64,000 bases of DNA from Candidatus Woesearchaeota archaeon (lineage in GTDB: Archaea; Nanobdellota; Nanobdellia; Woesearchaeales; JAFGLG01). A program made the position numbers and the translations under genes. The DNA lies in the NCBI GenBank assembly GCA_016928155.1, contig JAFGLG010000009.1, positions 1 through 64,000 on the forward strand. Direction: 5' to 3'. Under the pieces are notes generated by a model. That model was not told the DNA's origin. It made no database searches and saw only the letters and a program-made list of their open reading frames with translations. Positions 34,474-43,672 of this stretch are shown here, in pieces (within the stretch, counting starts at the first letter, position 1; each line of letters begins with the position of its first letter).

Positions 34474-35472
34474 TCAATCCAGCTTGAATTTCTCAAGAGC
34501 GATTACAGCACGCATCGTGGTGAAAGCCTGACCTGAATCCTCAGACGAGCCCACAAAAGGATAGAAGACACCATTGCGCCCCTGCCTGCTGACAAGCAGG
34601 TCCTTCATCTGGACAAGATCCTCTTCCGGGACACCGGCATCAAGCAGGACAGCAAGCATGTTCGAGACCATCAGTGTGTTATCCTGCACAGAGGGATTAG
34701 AATAATAATTGAAAATATCATCAATGAGCTGCTGCCTCTCTACCTCATACACACTGCCCCCAGCCTCATTGAATATCATGAGAAGATGGAGCATGACACC
34801 AGCCTTCTCGAGATCGTCATTATCTGCTGACAGGAATGCATCAACTTCCTTCATCTTTACATCAATCAACTCATCAACAGGGCCTTTCCCAGTCGACTGA
34901 AGGAGAAGAATACACCATGACTCATCAGCGATGTTCCTCCACTTATCGACAGAATAATAATCATCCTCCATCCAGTTATCCCCTTGGAGATACCCAAGAA
35001 CATTCTCGGCAATACCCGGATCAGAATAAAGACACCCGAGGATGCACAAGGTGTCAAGGGCCACGCCTTCCCGGCTCTCAGAAGCAATAACATTGGATAT
35101 CTTGAGATCCTTCCACACAGGCAGCAGAGCCCTGAGATGGGAATCGGCCTCATCAGTGAGGCCTGATATGGGATTCGACGGATTCTCATTCCTTATCATG
35201 ACAAGATCGAAATATGCATCAAGCTTCCTGTAAGTCAGGATACAGCCTTCGCCGAAACCAGGTGCACAACTGAGGCGTTCCCCCGGATAGACATACTTGA
35301 GATAATCGTCATGGAAGACATAATCCGGATCATGCACTGAAGAAAGATAATCATATGCCTTCTCAAGAGAAGAATCCAGGCCGGCCGGCGGCGTACAGGC
35401 CAAGAAAAATACCATAGGTATCAGCACTACAGATATCAGCACCATGGATATCAGCAAGACGAGAGGCCTCAT
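34474..35472 (-). CDS. lipoprotein with alpha/alpha-toroid-like repeats
   Basis: A 332-residue exported protein. A long hydrophobic leader ends in FFLAC, a lipobox-like site with Cys26. The mature part is helical with repeated ...L..LL..G... units and a C-terminal SRQGRNGVFYPF...TTMRAVIALEKF pattern, recalling the Q-G-x-F-(x)-TY/TM repeats of terpene-cyclase/prenyltransferase-like toroids. Catalytic residues are not recognised, so it is more likely a binding scaffold. Its ATG overlaps the stop of the pilin-like gene by ATGA, making it last in a five-gene operon. Confidence 0.6.
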   Translation of the reverse strand: MRPLVLLISMVLISVVLIPMVFFLACTPPAGLDSSLEKAYDYLSSVHDPDYVFHDDYLKYVYPGERLSCAPGFGEGCILTYRKLDAYFDLVMIRNENPSNPISGLTDEADSHLRALLPVWKDLKISNVIASESREGVALDTLCILGCLYSDPGIAENVLGYLQGDNWMEDDYYSVDKWRNIADESWCILLLQSTGKGPVDELIDVKMKEVDAFLSADNDDLEKAGVMLHLLMIFNEAGGSVYEVERQQLIDDIFNYYSNPSVQDNTLMVSNMLAVLLDAGVPEEDLVQMKDLLVSRQGRNGVFYPFVGSSEDSGQAFTTMRAVIALEKFKLD

Positions 35473-35972
35473 GGCGTGATCCTCACATAAAGCATCCCTT
35501 CCCTCCTTTCCTGCATGCAGAAGAGAGGATATGAAAAATCAATGGCCTCATATTCGATATTATCCTGGAGATGGCACCTTGAAAGGAACACAGCTTCAGA
35601 CTCTATGCAGATCTCCTGGTCAAGCTCCATCTTCCACCTATCCCTGCCGAATACAAGATCGCTCTTGTTCTGTATCGTCTGTATAGCCGGTATGGAGCCG
35701 AATTCGTAGTCAGCATTCTCCCCGTGATAACAGGTATAGAAAGAATAAAGCTCTATGAAGGGTATGTCATTCGCGCTGAGACGCGGAACAACAGAATGGG
35801 AGACAAGATTGTATATGGAATTATAGCTCCTGACAGTCTTCTCAGTCCTCAGAGCTGTCTGGGACGCAGTGCCAAGACGGTTGAAGAGCACAAAAAGCAC
35901 AAGAAGAATAATCAGAATCACCATCCCGATATATTCCGCACCCTGGGCTTTCCTAGATAATCTCAAGACCAT
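35469..35972 (-). CDS. pilin-like protein
   Basis: A 167-residue protein starting MVLRLSRKAQGAEYIGMVIL, with a class III-like RKAQGAEY site before a long helix (about 18-36). The AQGAEYIG run resembles archaeal pilins, which often have an acidic residue near mature position 5. Ectodomain cysteines are in TCYHG, EICIES, SRCHL and LFCMQ. ATG 35972 sits about 20 nt inside the previous gene with GGTG just before it, so translation is coupled; an ATG at 35981 is an alternative. Confidence 0.65.
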   Translation of the reverse strand: MVLRLSRKAQGAEYIGMVILIILLVLFVLFNRLGTASQTALRTEKTVRSYNSIYNLVSHSVVPRLSANDIPFIELYSFYTCYHGENADYEFGSIPAIQTIQNKSDLVFGRDRWKMELDQEICIESEAVFLSRCHLQDNIEYEAIDFSYPLFCMQERREGMLYVRITP

Positions 35973-36669
35973 CACCTGCATGTTTCATCAGCAGCAAATG
36001 CTGACCTTTAGACAATGAAAAGGACTTTACCGGGCAGCTGAAATAAGGGGCAAAGCAATTCCCGGCAGAGGGGATCCCGACACACATCCAATTCAGGTCT
36101 TGGTCATAGGATATGTCATACCTGAAATCGATGCTGTACCTCACCTCATCCCCTGAAAGGCACGCCTGCTTGATCTTTCCATAAAAGAATGGGAACTCAC
36201 CGGTATAAACATAAAGATACATGACCCCTGTGCTCACATCAACAAGGCTATAGCGCAGTCCGACAGGGAAAGAATTCGACAGCTTCCTCTCAGCCCACCC
36301 AGGATCAGTGTTCTGCAAACCGATAAGCCAGTCCTTCCCCTTCTCTATATCGACAACCTCGATGGAATACATCATCTGATAATTCTCGACACACCAATAA
36401 TCCTGGTTTATCCTGTCAAGCATATCAAGCTTCCCGACATCAAGGATGCCGACAACAGCACTTGAGCTTGCATTTGCAGTGAAGCTTGCGATGCCGATGC
36501 ACAGCGGATTCGTGAATATGGACATGACAAGCCTGTATGTCTGGCTGTAGACATCAAAATGCTGCTCCTGCTGAAGAGTGGTGGCCTTGGTGCCGAAAAG
36601 GCTGACAATCAGGAAAGAGACGAAGATGACAAGCAGGATGGCGAAAATCACCTTTATCCAGATCTCCAT
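35953..36669 (-). CDS. single-pass surface protein (pilin-like)
   Basis: A 238-residue protein starting MEIWIKVIFAILLVIFVSFL, a single N-terminal helix without the basic cleavage motif, and a beta-rich ectodomain with cysteines (PLCIG, DYWCVEN, QACLSG, NWMCVG, GNCFAPYFSCP). The start at 36669 follows AAGGAAGGGT; the longer frame would overlap the upstream gene. It lies between the Q/Y-rich membrane protein and a pilin-like gene in the same operon. No family recognised; structural role assumed. Confidence 0.55.
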   Translation of the reverse strand: MEIWIKVIFAILLVIFVSFLIVSLFGTKATTLQQEQHFDVYSQTYRLVMSIFTNPLCIGIASFTANASSSAVVGILDVGKLDMLDRINQDYWCVENYQMMYSIEVVDIEKGKDWLIGLQNTDPGWAERKLSNSFPVGLRYSLVDVSTGVMYLYVYTGEFPFFYGKIKQACLSGDEVRYSIDFRYDISYDQDLNWMCVGIPSAGNCFAPYFSCPVKSFSLSKGQHLLLMKHAGDGLEII

Positions 36670-36691
36670 ACCCTTCCTTGACCTAAGAAGA

Positions 36692-37651
36692 CTATTTATA
36701 CTGATCACCCGAATACTGCTGATCGTCCTGACCCTGCCCGTCCTTAGGTGGGTATTGCGGGTACTGAGGATACTGCTGCGACTGGCCATACTGCTGATAC
36801 TCCTGACCCTGCTGGCCTGCCCGCTGATACTCCTGACCTCCCTGAGGAGGCTGGCCCTTTATCTTCATGTAGAAGAAGAAACCCAGCACGCCGAGCACCA
36901 ACATTATGATGACGAGAATGATCAGATTCCTCATGCCCGACCTCTTCTCCTCCTCAAACTTCTCGCTGCAATCCTCAGGACAGTTCATGAAATTCTCGCC
37001 TGATTCACAGATGCCATTGCCACAGTACTTATCCTGCCGGACAGCATCCTGCTGGACATCACTGCCCTGGCCCTGCGAACCCTGATCCGGCCTGACAGCA
37101 GAAGAGCCGCAATCCTGCGGACACGCAGAAGCTGATTCAGAAGCATGGCAGACACCATCACCGCACAAGACAGAAACAGTCTCCTGCCCACAATCTGAGC
37201 ATGATGATTCCCAAGCATCACATGTGCTGTCCTCATTGCATGTCGCAAATCTTGAAACATCAACTGTCAAAAGAAGATCCTGGCCATTGTAGACCTTCAG
37301 CTCCATGCCATTAGGATGATAAGGGCACCTTATGCCTGCAGACACCCTCACTTCAGTAGGAGGAGTGCCGGCTCCGCCATCCTCAGGAGGAACAAACTGC
37401 CTTGATATGCCATAAGGATCAGGGAAAAAACCTCTTTCAAGGACAACACCTTTGAAAGATAACAGCTCGAAACGGAATGAGGACTCTTCCTCAGGAGAAT
37501 AATAACCGGTCACTGCCTCAACCTTATCAGCCTGCCATCCTGAATCAGACTCTGAAATGGAGACGATATACATAACCTTCCTCTCCTGAGAATAGGCACA
37601 GGGCAATACCAAGACCAATACAAGCAAGACAAAAAACCTGTTCAGCTCCAT
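36692..37651 (-). CDS. surface protein with Cys repeats and Gln/Tyr/Pro-rich cytosolic tail
   Basis: A 319-residue protein. A signal peptide (to about 22, ...PCAYS) and a beta domain (about 25-135) related to the protein at 6872-7501 come first. Two to three CGDGVCHASESASACPQDC-type Cys repeats follow (about 155-235; second copy CGNGICESGENFMNCPEDC), then one membrane helix (about 245-263, LIILVIIMLVLGVLGFFFYM). The cytosolic tail is about 55 residues of almost only Gln, Tyr, Pro and Gly. Its first bases overlap the M64 gene by 10 nt. The tail is low-complexity, prion-like in composition, and may cluster the protein or bind partners. Confidence 0.65.
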   Translation of the reverse strand: MELNRFFVLLVLVLVLPCAYSQERKVMYIVSISESDSGWQADKVEAVTGYYSPEEESSFRFELLSFKGVVLERGFFPDPYGISRQFVPPEDGGAGTPPTEVRVSAGIRCPYHPNGMELKVYNGQDLLLTVDVSRFATCNEDSTCDAWESSCSDCGQETVSVLCGDGVCHASESASACPQDCGSSAVRPDQGSQGQGSDVQQDAVRQDKYCGNGICESGENFMNCPEDCSEKFEEEKRSGMRNLIILVIIMLVLGVLGFFFYMKIKGQPPQGGQEYQRAGQQGQEYQQYGQSQQYPQYPQYPPKDGQGQDDQQYSGDQYK

Positions 37652-39963
37652 TCTTCTGCCTCCGTCAAGATTGTCTCAACACTTATTTCATTGAAATGCT
37701 GGCCTGCAATCTCATACATCAGACTCTTCTTAGTGGTCCTGTAAAGATTACTGAAACGGCAGCCAAGATTAAGCTCACAATCACCATACTCATCACACCA
37801 AGCCTGAGCATCGGAAGCAGAGCCTTCATAACAGTTAGGGCCCAGACTATCCCATGCATTATTACCTGAAGGATAATCCTCAGGTGGCGTATATAAGTAC
37901 TCATCATCAAGGCTGAAGGAATGGCCTAGCTCATGACACAATATTCGCCTCGCATTATCAGTAATGACAATCTTGTCATTTGCCACAGAGCCGATGGTAC
38001 CTTCACGATACCCGCTCCAATCACCTTCATTCAGCAATAAGACAACAGTCTCAAAATCGCCAGGGGGTATTGGACAATTGGTTGTGGCTTCATATCTTGG
38101 ATTACCAGCATTGCATACCCAGTAATAATTGAAAGAGGGATCCTGAGAACAATTGAAATACGAAAGATCATAGGTCTGGTTCAGATACCAGATATTGAAA
38201 TTATCTTTAATCTGGCTGAATGGGTTCTCATGACTTACAGCATACCAATAATTATCGACTATTCCTGCGAAACTGCTTAGCTCTCCAGGCCCAAAACCAA
38301 CTGGAATGAAAACAATATCATACTTATCAGTAGCAGTGCCTCCATCAACATGCTTGATGCAGACAGGGCTTATTATGCATGCAGTGCCATTCCATATCAT
38401 GTCAGAAGGACAACAATGGCTATTTGAGCAATATCCTAGTGAACATTGGGAATTGCAAGTGCAATTACCAGCCTGCTGGATATTCCCCGGAACACACCCT
38501 ATCTCAGTGGGATTCTGGGCTTCAGGACAGCAGACATAACCCGGACCTTCGATATAATAACAATCACAGTCATCAGGGGAATTTGTACAGGTCTCAAAAT
38601 AATAAGGGAGCATATCCTGTCTGCAACTGTTGTCAGATGTGTAATTATAACATAAATCAGAGCTATCATCCCAGTAAGTGCCCTGGGTACAGCAATGCAT
38701 ATCATTCAAGGAATCACCTGTGCAGGTATAAGGGCGCAGGCACTGGGAAGTGCAGATGCATTCCCCACCTTCACCCAGGCTGATAAGGGAAGTATCAGAA
38801 ACGCAGCCCAGCTCATCAGAATCCTCATGAGCAGGACAGCAGACACCAGCAGAACATTGCACATCCCTTGGGGAATTAAGGCAATTCTCACCAGGCCCAT
38901 AATTCCCATCCGAATCATCAACACCATCATTGAAATATCTTGTGCAGTTCTCACTGTTGAAAAAAGTTCCTTTAGGACAGCAATGACCCTGGCCCCCTAA
39001 TTTCGGGAGAGTGCAGTACAGGAAAGAATCACAATCATAATCATCAGTGCAATCAGAGCTGTTCTGGCCGAAGCTTCCTAAAAGACATCCATAAACATCA
39101 GCAGTGGGATGGTCAGGCTTGCAGGCCGCTGTGGCGCCATTCAGCAAAGTGCAGTTCCTGCAGTCAGGAGAGTTCTCACAGGTCTCAAATCTTTCAGACT
39201 GGCAGATGCCATCATAAGGACAGTCAATGTCATAGAAACCGCAGTCAGGATCACACACGCCATTCTGTCCGAAGCAGTCATTATCGCAGTAGCTGTCATA
39301 GATCATGTGGGTGTCAGGATCACAGATGGAATCATTTGACTCAGGGCAGTCAGGATCATAAACCCAGCCATTCTTGAAACTGTTGTAACAGTCAGGATCG
39401 CAGATGCCGTCAATGTCGCCGACATCGATGATGTTATTCAGGTTCCTGTCAACACATCTCGAAAGGCAGACATCACGCTCATAAGGCCTGTAACAGGCAG
39501 GATCGCAGACCCTCTCAGCAGCGCAACCGAGATCACAGACATCATCAGTTGTGTTGCAGCCAAGCCTGTCTATTATGAAAAGATTGCTGTCCTTGAGAAC
39601 AATATGGAATGAGGCTGCATCCTTGATGACAGTCGGTATCACATTCAGCTTGGAAACAAAGAAATGCCTGCTGAGAGTTATATCCGCATCAGGAAAATAT
39701 GCTTCCACCCTGTTGTTCTCGATAGTCATGGTGAATTTCTCAGACCTGGGAAGCTTTATCTCAGTCTGAGTGCCCATCGGAGAGGTCTGGGCACCCTCAA
39801 TAGAGCTCTTGACTGTGTCCAAGATGCTCTCATAGATGCCAATCTGGATATCCTTTGTCTGGCCAAATATGACATTCCGTATAGCCATCATTATTACAAC
39901 AGAAATCAAGAGCATTCCAATAAGAAGCACAAAATTCGTCATAGTGGCCCCTTTTTTCTGCAT
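37642..39963 (-). CDS. pilin-anchored M64 family metallopeptidase with Cys-repeat stalk
   Basis: A 773-residue protein with three parts. The N-terminus MQKKGATMTNFVLLIGMLLI is a class III-like pilin signal. A long stalk (about 145-560) has dozens of cysteines, with CDPDC units and CCP...GC modules. The C-terminal peptidase domain (about 575-773) carries HELGHSFSLDDEY (HELGH 677-681, third ligand probably D687), typical of M64 IgA-peptidase-like enzymes, preceded by a FIPVGFG strand. ATG 39963 is about 27 nt from ATATAAAT, so it is leaderless and heads a five-gene operon. It probably displays a protease on the cell surface. Confidence 0.78.
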   Translation of the reverse strand: MQKKGATMTNFVLLIGMLLISVVIMMAIRNVIFGQTKDIQIGIYESILDTVKSSIEGAQTSPMGTQTEIKLPRSEKFTMTIENNRVEAYFPDADITLSRHFFVSKLNVIPTVIKDAASFHIVLKDSNLFIIDRLGCNTTDDVCDLGCAAERVCDPACYRPYERDVCLSRCVDRNLNNIIDVGDIDGICDPDCYNSFKNGWVYDPDCPESNDSICDPDTHMIYDSYCDNDCFGQNGVCDPDCGFYDIDCPYDGICQSERFETCENSPDCRNCTLLNGATAACKPDHPTADVYGCLLGSFGQNSSDCTDDYDCDSFLYCTLPKLGGQGHCCPKGTFFNSENCTRYFNDGVDDSDGNYGPGENCLNSPRDVQCSAGVCCPAHEDSDELGCVSDTSLISLGEGGECICTSQCLRPYTCTGDSLNDMHCCTQGTYWDDSSDLCYNYTSDNSCRQDMLPYYFETCTNSPDDCDCYYIEGPGYVCCPEAQNPTEIGCVPGNIQQAGNCTCNSQCSLGYCSNSHCCPSDMIWNGTACIISPVCIKHVDGGTATDKYDIVFIPVGFGPGELSSFAGIVDNYWYAVSHENPFSQIKDNFNIWYLNQTYDLSYFNCSQDPSFNYYWVCNAGNPRYEATTNCPIPPGDFETVVLLLNEGDWSGYREGTIGSVANDKIVITDNARRILCHELGHSFSLDDEYLYTPPEDYPSGNNAWDSLGPNCYEGSASDAQAWCDEYGDCELNLGCRFSNLYRTTKKSLMYEIAGQHFNEISVETILTEAEEWS

Positions 39964-40202
39964 GATGCAACATTTATAAGCGTCATTTATATTTTTTAGG
40001 GAAAAAAATGGTCCAAGAGGGTCTGAAAAGACAGCAAAAGAACATTCCGCAAAAGACATTTCATTATTCTCCAATAGTAAGAGAATATGCATCTTCTGAC
40101 AATCTGCTGTGAATCTGACAATAAAATGCACGATAAATTTATAATAATCAAGCAAATAAAAACAGCCAAGATATTTAAAAAGGGGAGCAGAAGGGGCAGA
40201 GA

Positions 40203-42338
40203 ATGACCATTGACAAGAAAGAGATGGAGGATCTCATAAACAAATACAAGAAGAACTTCAATGCCCAGCTCCAGACACCCACACTTGATGAAGACGCACC
40301 AAAGGCAGTGACAACACAGGAATACACAGAATTCAAATCACAGTACCTGCCGAAGCACATGACCTTCTATGAGAACGCATGCAGGATAGCTGCCAAAGTG
40401 CTCAAGATACAGCCAGATGCAAAGAAGATCCCTGAGCTGAAGAACGCGATCAGGACATGCCATCTCACAGTAACCCCAGAAGGCGTGCAGAGCCTGGCGA
40501 TACTCGCGCCGCTTGTCATAATATTCTTCGGCGGCATGCTAAGCATACTTATATTCGGAAGCCCATTCCTGCTCTTCGTATCTGTGATAGTCGGCGCGTC
40601 TGTCTGGGGCGCATTCACGAAGATGCCATACTTCCTCGCAGACAACTGGAGGCTCCAGGCGAGCAACCAGATGGTGCTCTGCATATTCTATGTGGTGACA
40701 TACATGAGGCATACGAGCAACCTCGAGCTTGCAGTCGAGTTCGCAGCAAACCACCTGAATCCGCCATTATCCCTCGACCTGAAAAAAGTCCTGTGGGATG
40801 TGGAGACACAGGAGTTCGCGACAATAAAAGAGAGCCTTGACTTCTATCTGGACTCATGGAAGCAGTACAACATGGAATTCGTGGAGAGCTTCCACCTGGT
40901 CATGTCTTCGCTGTATGAGACAGACGAGGCACGCAGGGTCTCGACACTCGAGAAAGCCCTGTCTGTGATACTAGAAGAGACATATGAAAAGATGCTCCAC
41001 TACGCATACAATCTCAAGAGTCCGATAACCATGCTCCACATGCTTGGGATAATACTGCCTATCCTCGGCCTTGTCATACTGCCGCTCGTCGTCAGCTTCA
41101 TGAAGGGCATAACATGGTATCACATAGCTGTGCTCTACAATTTCCTCCTGCCTGCAGGGGTCTATTTCCTCGGCAAGACAATACTATCAAAAAGGCCCAC
41201 AGGCTACGGAAACAGCGACATAAGCCAGAGCCATCCTGACAAGGACAACCTGAACAAGATCATATTCAACCTCGGGCCGTACAGCATAGCAATCAACCCG
41301 GTATTATTCAGCTTCGCGATAGGCATCGCAATGATAATAATCGGATTCAGCCCAGTGATCATGCATGCACTCAAGATGCCTGATGCTACCATACTCGGAT
41401 TCGAACTCCTCGGATACAGGACAACAGATACAGGTGATGTCATGGGACCATACGGGTTCCTCGCATCGCTGCTGAGCCTCCTGATACCCATGGGGATAGC
41501 GCTCCTCTTCGGCCTGAACCTGACACTCAAGACAAAGAAATTCATAAAGATAAGGGAAGAGGCCAAGAAGCTCGAGATAGAGTTCGCATCAGCGCTGTTC
41601 CAGCTCGGAAACCGCCTCGGCGACGGGCTTCCGGCTGAGATAGCATTCAGCAAGGTGAGCGACACCATGGTTGGCACGAACAGCGGAAAATTCTTCGACT
41701 TCGTATCGCTGAACATACGCAGGCTCGGCATGAGCGTAGAACAGGCAATATTCGACACCCATGAAGGCGCGCTCTCCAAATTCCCGAGCAACATGATAGA
41801 GAGCTCGATGAAGGTGCTCACAGAAAGCGTCAAGAAAGGGCCCCTTGTCGCAGCGCAGGCGCTGATGAATGTGTCAGAATACATCAAGGAGATGCACAAG
41901 GTAGACGAAAGGCTCAAGGACCTCCTGCAGGACGTCATCTCATCAATGCAGTCGCAGATAAAATTCCTGACACCGACAATAGCAGGCATAGTCATAGGGA
42001 TAACATCCATGATAACATCAATAATAGGCAAGCTAAGGCTGCAGATGACACAGATAACAGACGAGGCAGCAGTGGGGGCAGGGACATCGCTTGTGCAGAT
42101 GTTCTCAGAAGGAATCCCGACATACTATTTCCAGATAATCGTCGGAGTCTATGTTGTGCAGATAATCTACATACTCACAGTGCTCGCGAACGGAATAGAG
42201 AACGGCTCAGACAAGCTGAATGAGAAATACACAGTAGGGACAAACCTCATGAAAAGCACGATGCTCTACTGCGTGATATCATTCATCATCATGATAATCT
42301 TCAACATCATCGCAAACCAGATCATGAAGACATTGTAG
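40203..42338 (+). CDS. TadC/GspF-like platform membrane protein 2
   Basis: A 711-residue paralog of the platform protein at 22552-24723, with the same two T2SSF-like halves. Matching blocks are YMRHTSNLELAVEFAANHLN, LEETYEKMLHYAYNLKSP, FLTPTIAGIVIGITSM and the last helices after VVQIIYILTVLANGIENG. A soluble N-terminal region of about 100 residues precedes TM1-2. A TATTTAAAAA box lies about 30 nt before the ATG. It is followed eight bases later by a lipoprotein gene with AGGTG. With one ATPase in the window, the two platforms may pair as a heteromer, as in some archaeal Tad-like systems. Confidence 0.88.
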   Translation: MTIDKKEMEDLINKYKKNFNAQLQTPTLDEDAPKAVTTQEYTEFKSQYLPKHMTFYENACRIAAKVLKIQPDAKKIPELKNAIRTCHLTVTPEGVQSLAILAPLVIIFFGGMLSILIFGSPFLLFVSVIVGASVWGAFTKMPYFLADNWRLQASNQMVLCIFYVVTYMRHTSNLELAVEFAANHLNPPLSLDLKKVLWDVETQEFATIKESLDFYLDSWKQYNMEFVESFHLVMSSLYETDEARRVSTLEKALSVILEETYEKMLHYAYNLKSPITMLHMLGIILPILGLVILPLVVSFMKGITWYHIAVLYNFLLPAGVYFLGKTILSKRPTGYGNSDISQSHPDKDNLNKIIFNLGPYSIAINPVLFSFAIGIAMIIIGFSPVIMHALKMPDATILGFELLGYRTTDTGDVMGPYGFLASLLSLLIPMGIALLFGLNLTLKTKKFIKIREEAKKLEIEFASALFQLGNRLGDGLPAEIAFSKVSDTMVGTNSGKFFDFVSLNIRRLGMSVEQAIFDTHEGALSKFPSNMIESSMKVLTESVKKGPLVAAQALMNVSEYIKEMHKVDERLKDLLQDVISSMQSQIKFLTPTIAGIVIGITSMITSIIGKLRLQMTQITDEAAVGAGTSLVQMFSEGIPTYYFQIIVGVYVVQIIYILTVLANGIENGSDKLNEKYTVGTNLMKSTMLYCVISFIIMIIFNIIANQIMKTL

Positions 42339-42346
42339 GTGAAAAA

Positions 42347-42805
42347 ATGAAATACATAAAAATGATGTACATATTGCCAACACTGATGATCCTTGCAGTA
42401 GGATGCACTGAAACAATGACTGACAAAGAGCCCCAACTCCCTGAAAGTTTCACGATAAGCATATTCTCAGACGGGACCAGCAGCGGAGCGACAAGAGAAT
42501 ACAGGGCTGCAACAGCATTTGAAGGCGAGCAGGCGGTGTATGCTAACAGGACTTATTTCAGCAGGGGCTCAGATGGGCAGAACCATTGCCTGCAAGAATA
42601 TGATATGACTGACAAAATATGGAAAGAGCCTGAATGGGAAGGTGTGTACATAGAAAACCTTGCTCCGGGCGAAGAGCTGCGCAACTGCAACGAATATTCT
42701 TATGTTGATAGGACAGCGATAATGGATGCCATCAACACAAAAAATATTGTCAATACAACACCTTATTGCCATAATGTGATCTGCTATGAGATCAGGGAGA
42801 ACTGA
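42347..42805 (+). CDS. lipoprotein, unknown
   Basis: A 152-residue protein with a signal segment ending ILAVGC, a lipobox with Cys20, then an acidic, mostly beta ectodomain. Four further cysteines (HCLQE, NCNEY, YCHNV, ICYEI) may form two disulfides. AGGTGAAAAA precedes the ATG, and the gene follows platform protein 2 by eight bases, so the two are cotranscribed. It could be a pilotin-like helper; that is inference from position. Confidence 0.65.
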   Translation: MKYIKMMYILPTLMILAVGCTETMTDKEPQLPESFTISIFSDGTSSGATREYRAATAFEGEQAVYANRTYFSRGSDGQNHCLQEYDMTDKIWKEPEWEGVYIENLAPGEELRNCNEYSYVDRTAIMDAINTKNIVNTTPYCHNVICYEIREN

Positions 42806-42948
42806 TATCCCTTATATGACGGATACTCTGCCCTGATCCGTATGGCACAAGGGAAAATTACAGGGATGAAATATGTTATATCAAATTTGCCTGAATCCTG
42901 AAATTTTCCCATCAAATCAACTGGCAAAAGGATGAAGCGAACAAGAAC

Positions 42949-43326
42949 CTATTTCCTCAGCCTTATCGTGAGAAGGATCAGCAGCAGGCTTCCAATAAGA
43001 AAAAAAGAAAGGGATGAAGCGAAGCCGATCGTATTTGCAAGGTGCTCTTCCTCTGCATCCTCGAGCTGATAGTATGAATCAAACCCTGCATCCTCCCCGT
43101 GATCTGCACCCTTGAATGAGACCTTCTCCTCGTGCACTGTGAATGCTACAACGCTGGTGGAGAGATCCCTCTCAAAACAGATAGCTGAGCTTTGGGGGCT
43201 GTGGCTATAGAAGTGGTACAGCTCATGGGAAAGAATGTTGACCTGAAACGAGGCTATCAGCAAGGTCGCTATGAAAAAGGCTACAAAAATGAAGAAAGCA
43301 ATTTTGTCTATCACCCCTTTTCCCAT
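42949..43326 (-). CDS. small two-helix membrane protein
   Basis: A 125-residue protein with helices near 8-27 (AFFIFVAFFIATLLIASFQV) and 100-120, and an external loop of about 70 residues with two-histidine HELYHFYSH. The HExxH-like HELYH is intriguing, but the loop is short, the context is not a peptidase domain, and I do not call it a protease. ATG 43326 follows GCAGGTG; the longest frame uses a TTG. A TATATAGAT box lies about 45 nt upstream. No family recognised. Confidence 0.5.
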   Translation of the reverse strand: MGKGVIDKIAFFIFVAFFIATLLIASFQVNILSHELYHFYSHSPQSSAICFERDLSTSVVAFTVHEEKVSFKGADHGEDAGFDSYYQLEDAEEEHLANTIGFASSLSFFLIGSLLLILLTIRLRK

Positions 43327-43672
43327 TGAAACACCTGCAAATGCCGATAATGTCTCCAACCACCCTATCTATATAAGATTTTATTAGGAGTCATTAATGA
43401 GCAAACTGAGTTCCTATGCATTGGGGATAGGAGCATATAAACATGGATCTGATCATAAATCGGAAAAAGAAAAAAAGAACAAAATATATTTCAATATATA
43501 TTTTCAATATTGTCAATAAACAAAAATCAGGTTGGACCAAATATCTGGCCCCTGAACCCAATCCAATGGTTATTGAACCCAATACAGCATTAAAATGATA
43601 TCCTGAAGAGCTGGCTAAAAATATTTAAATACTAGTTAGTACTTCTTAGTGGATAAATAGGGGGGATTATTA
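43327..43672. other. divergent intergenic region
   Basis: No gene seen. It carries the leftward TATA-like CTTATATAGAT (about 43367-43378) and the rightward TTTAAATACTAG (43624-43635), identical to the element at 24942-24953. TGAACCCAAT occurs twice (about 43553 and 43575). GGGGGG at about 43660 is the ribosome binding site of the next gene. Confidence 0.45.

Noticed and set aside
43109-43290. HELYH in the small membrane protein as a protease motif
   Set aside because: Short external loop, no third ligand and no peptidase-sized domain; five residues can match by chance.
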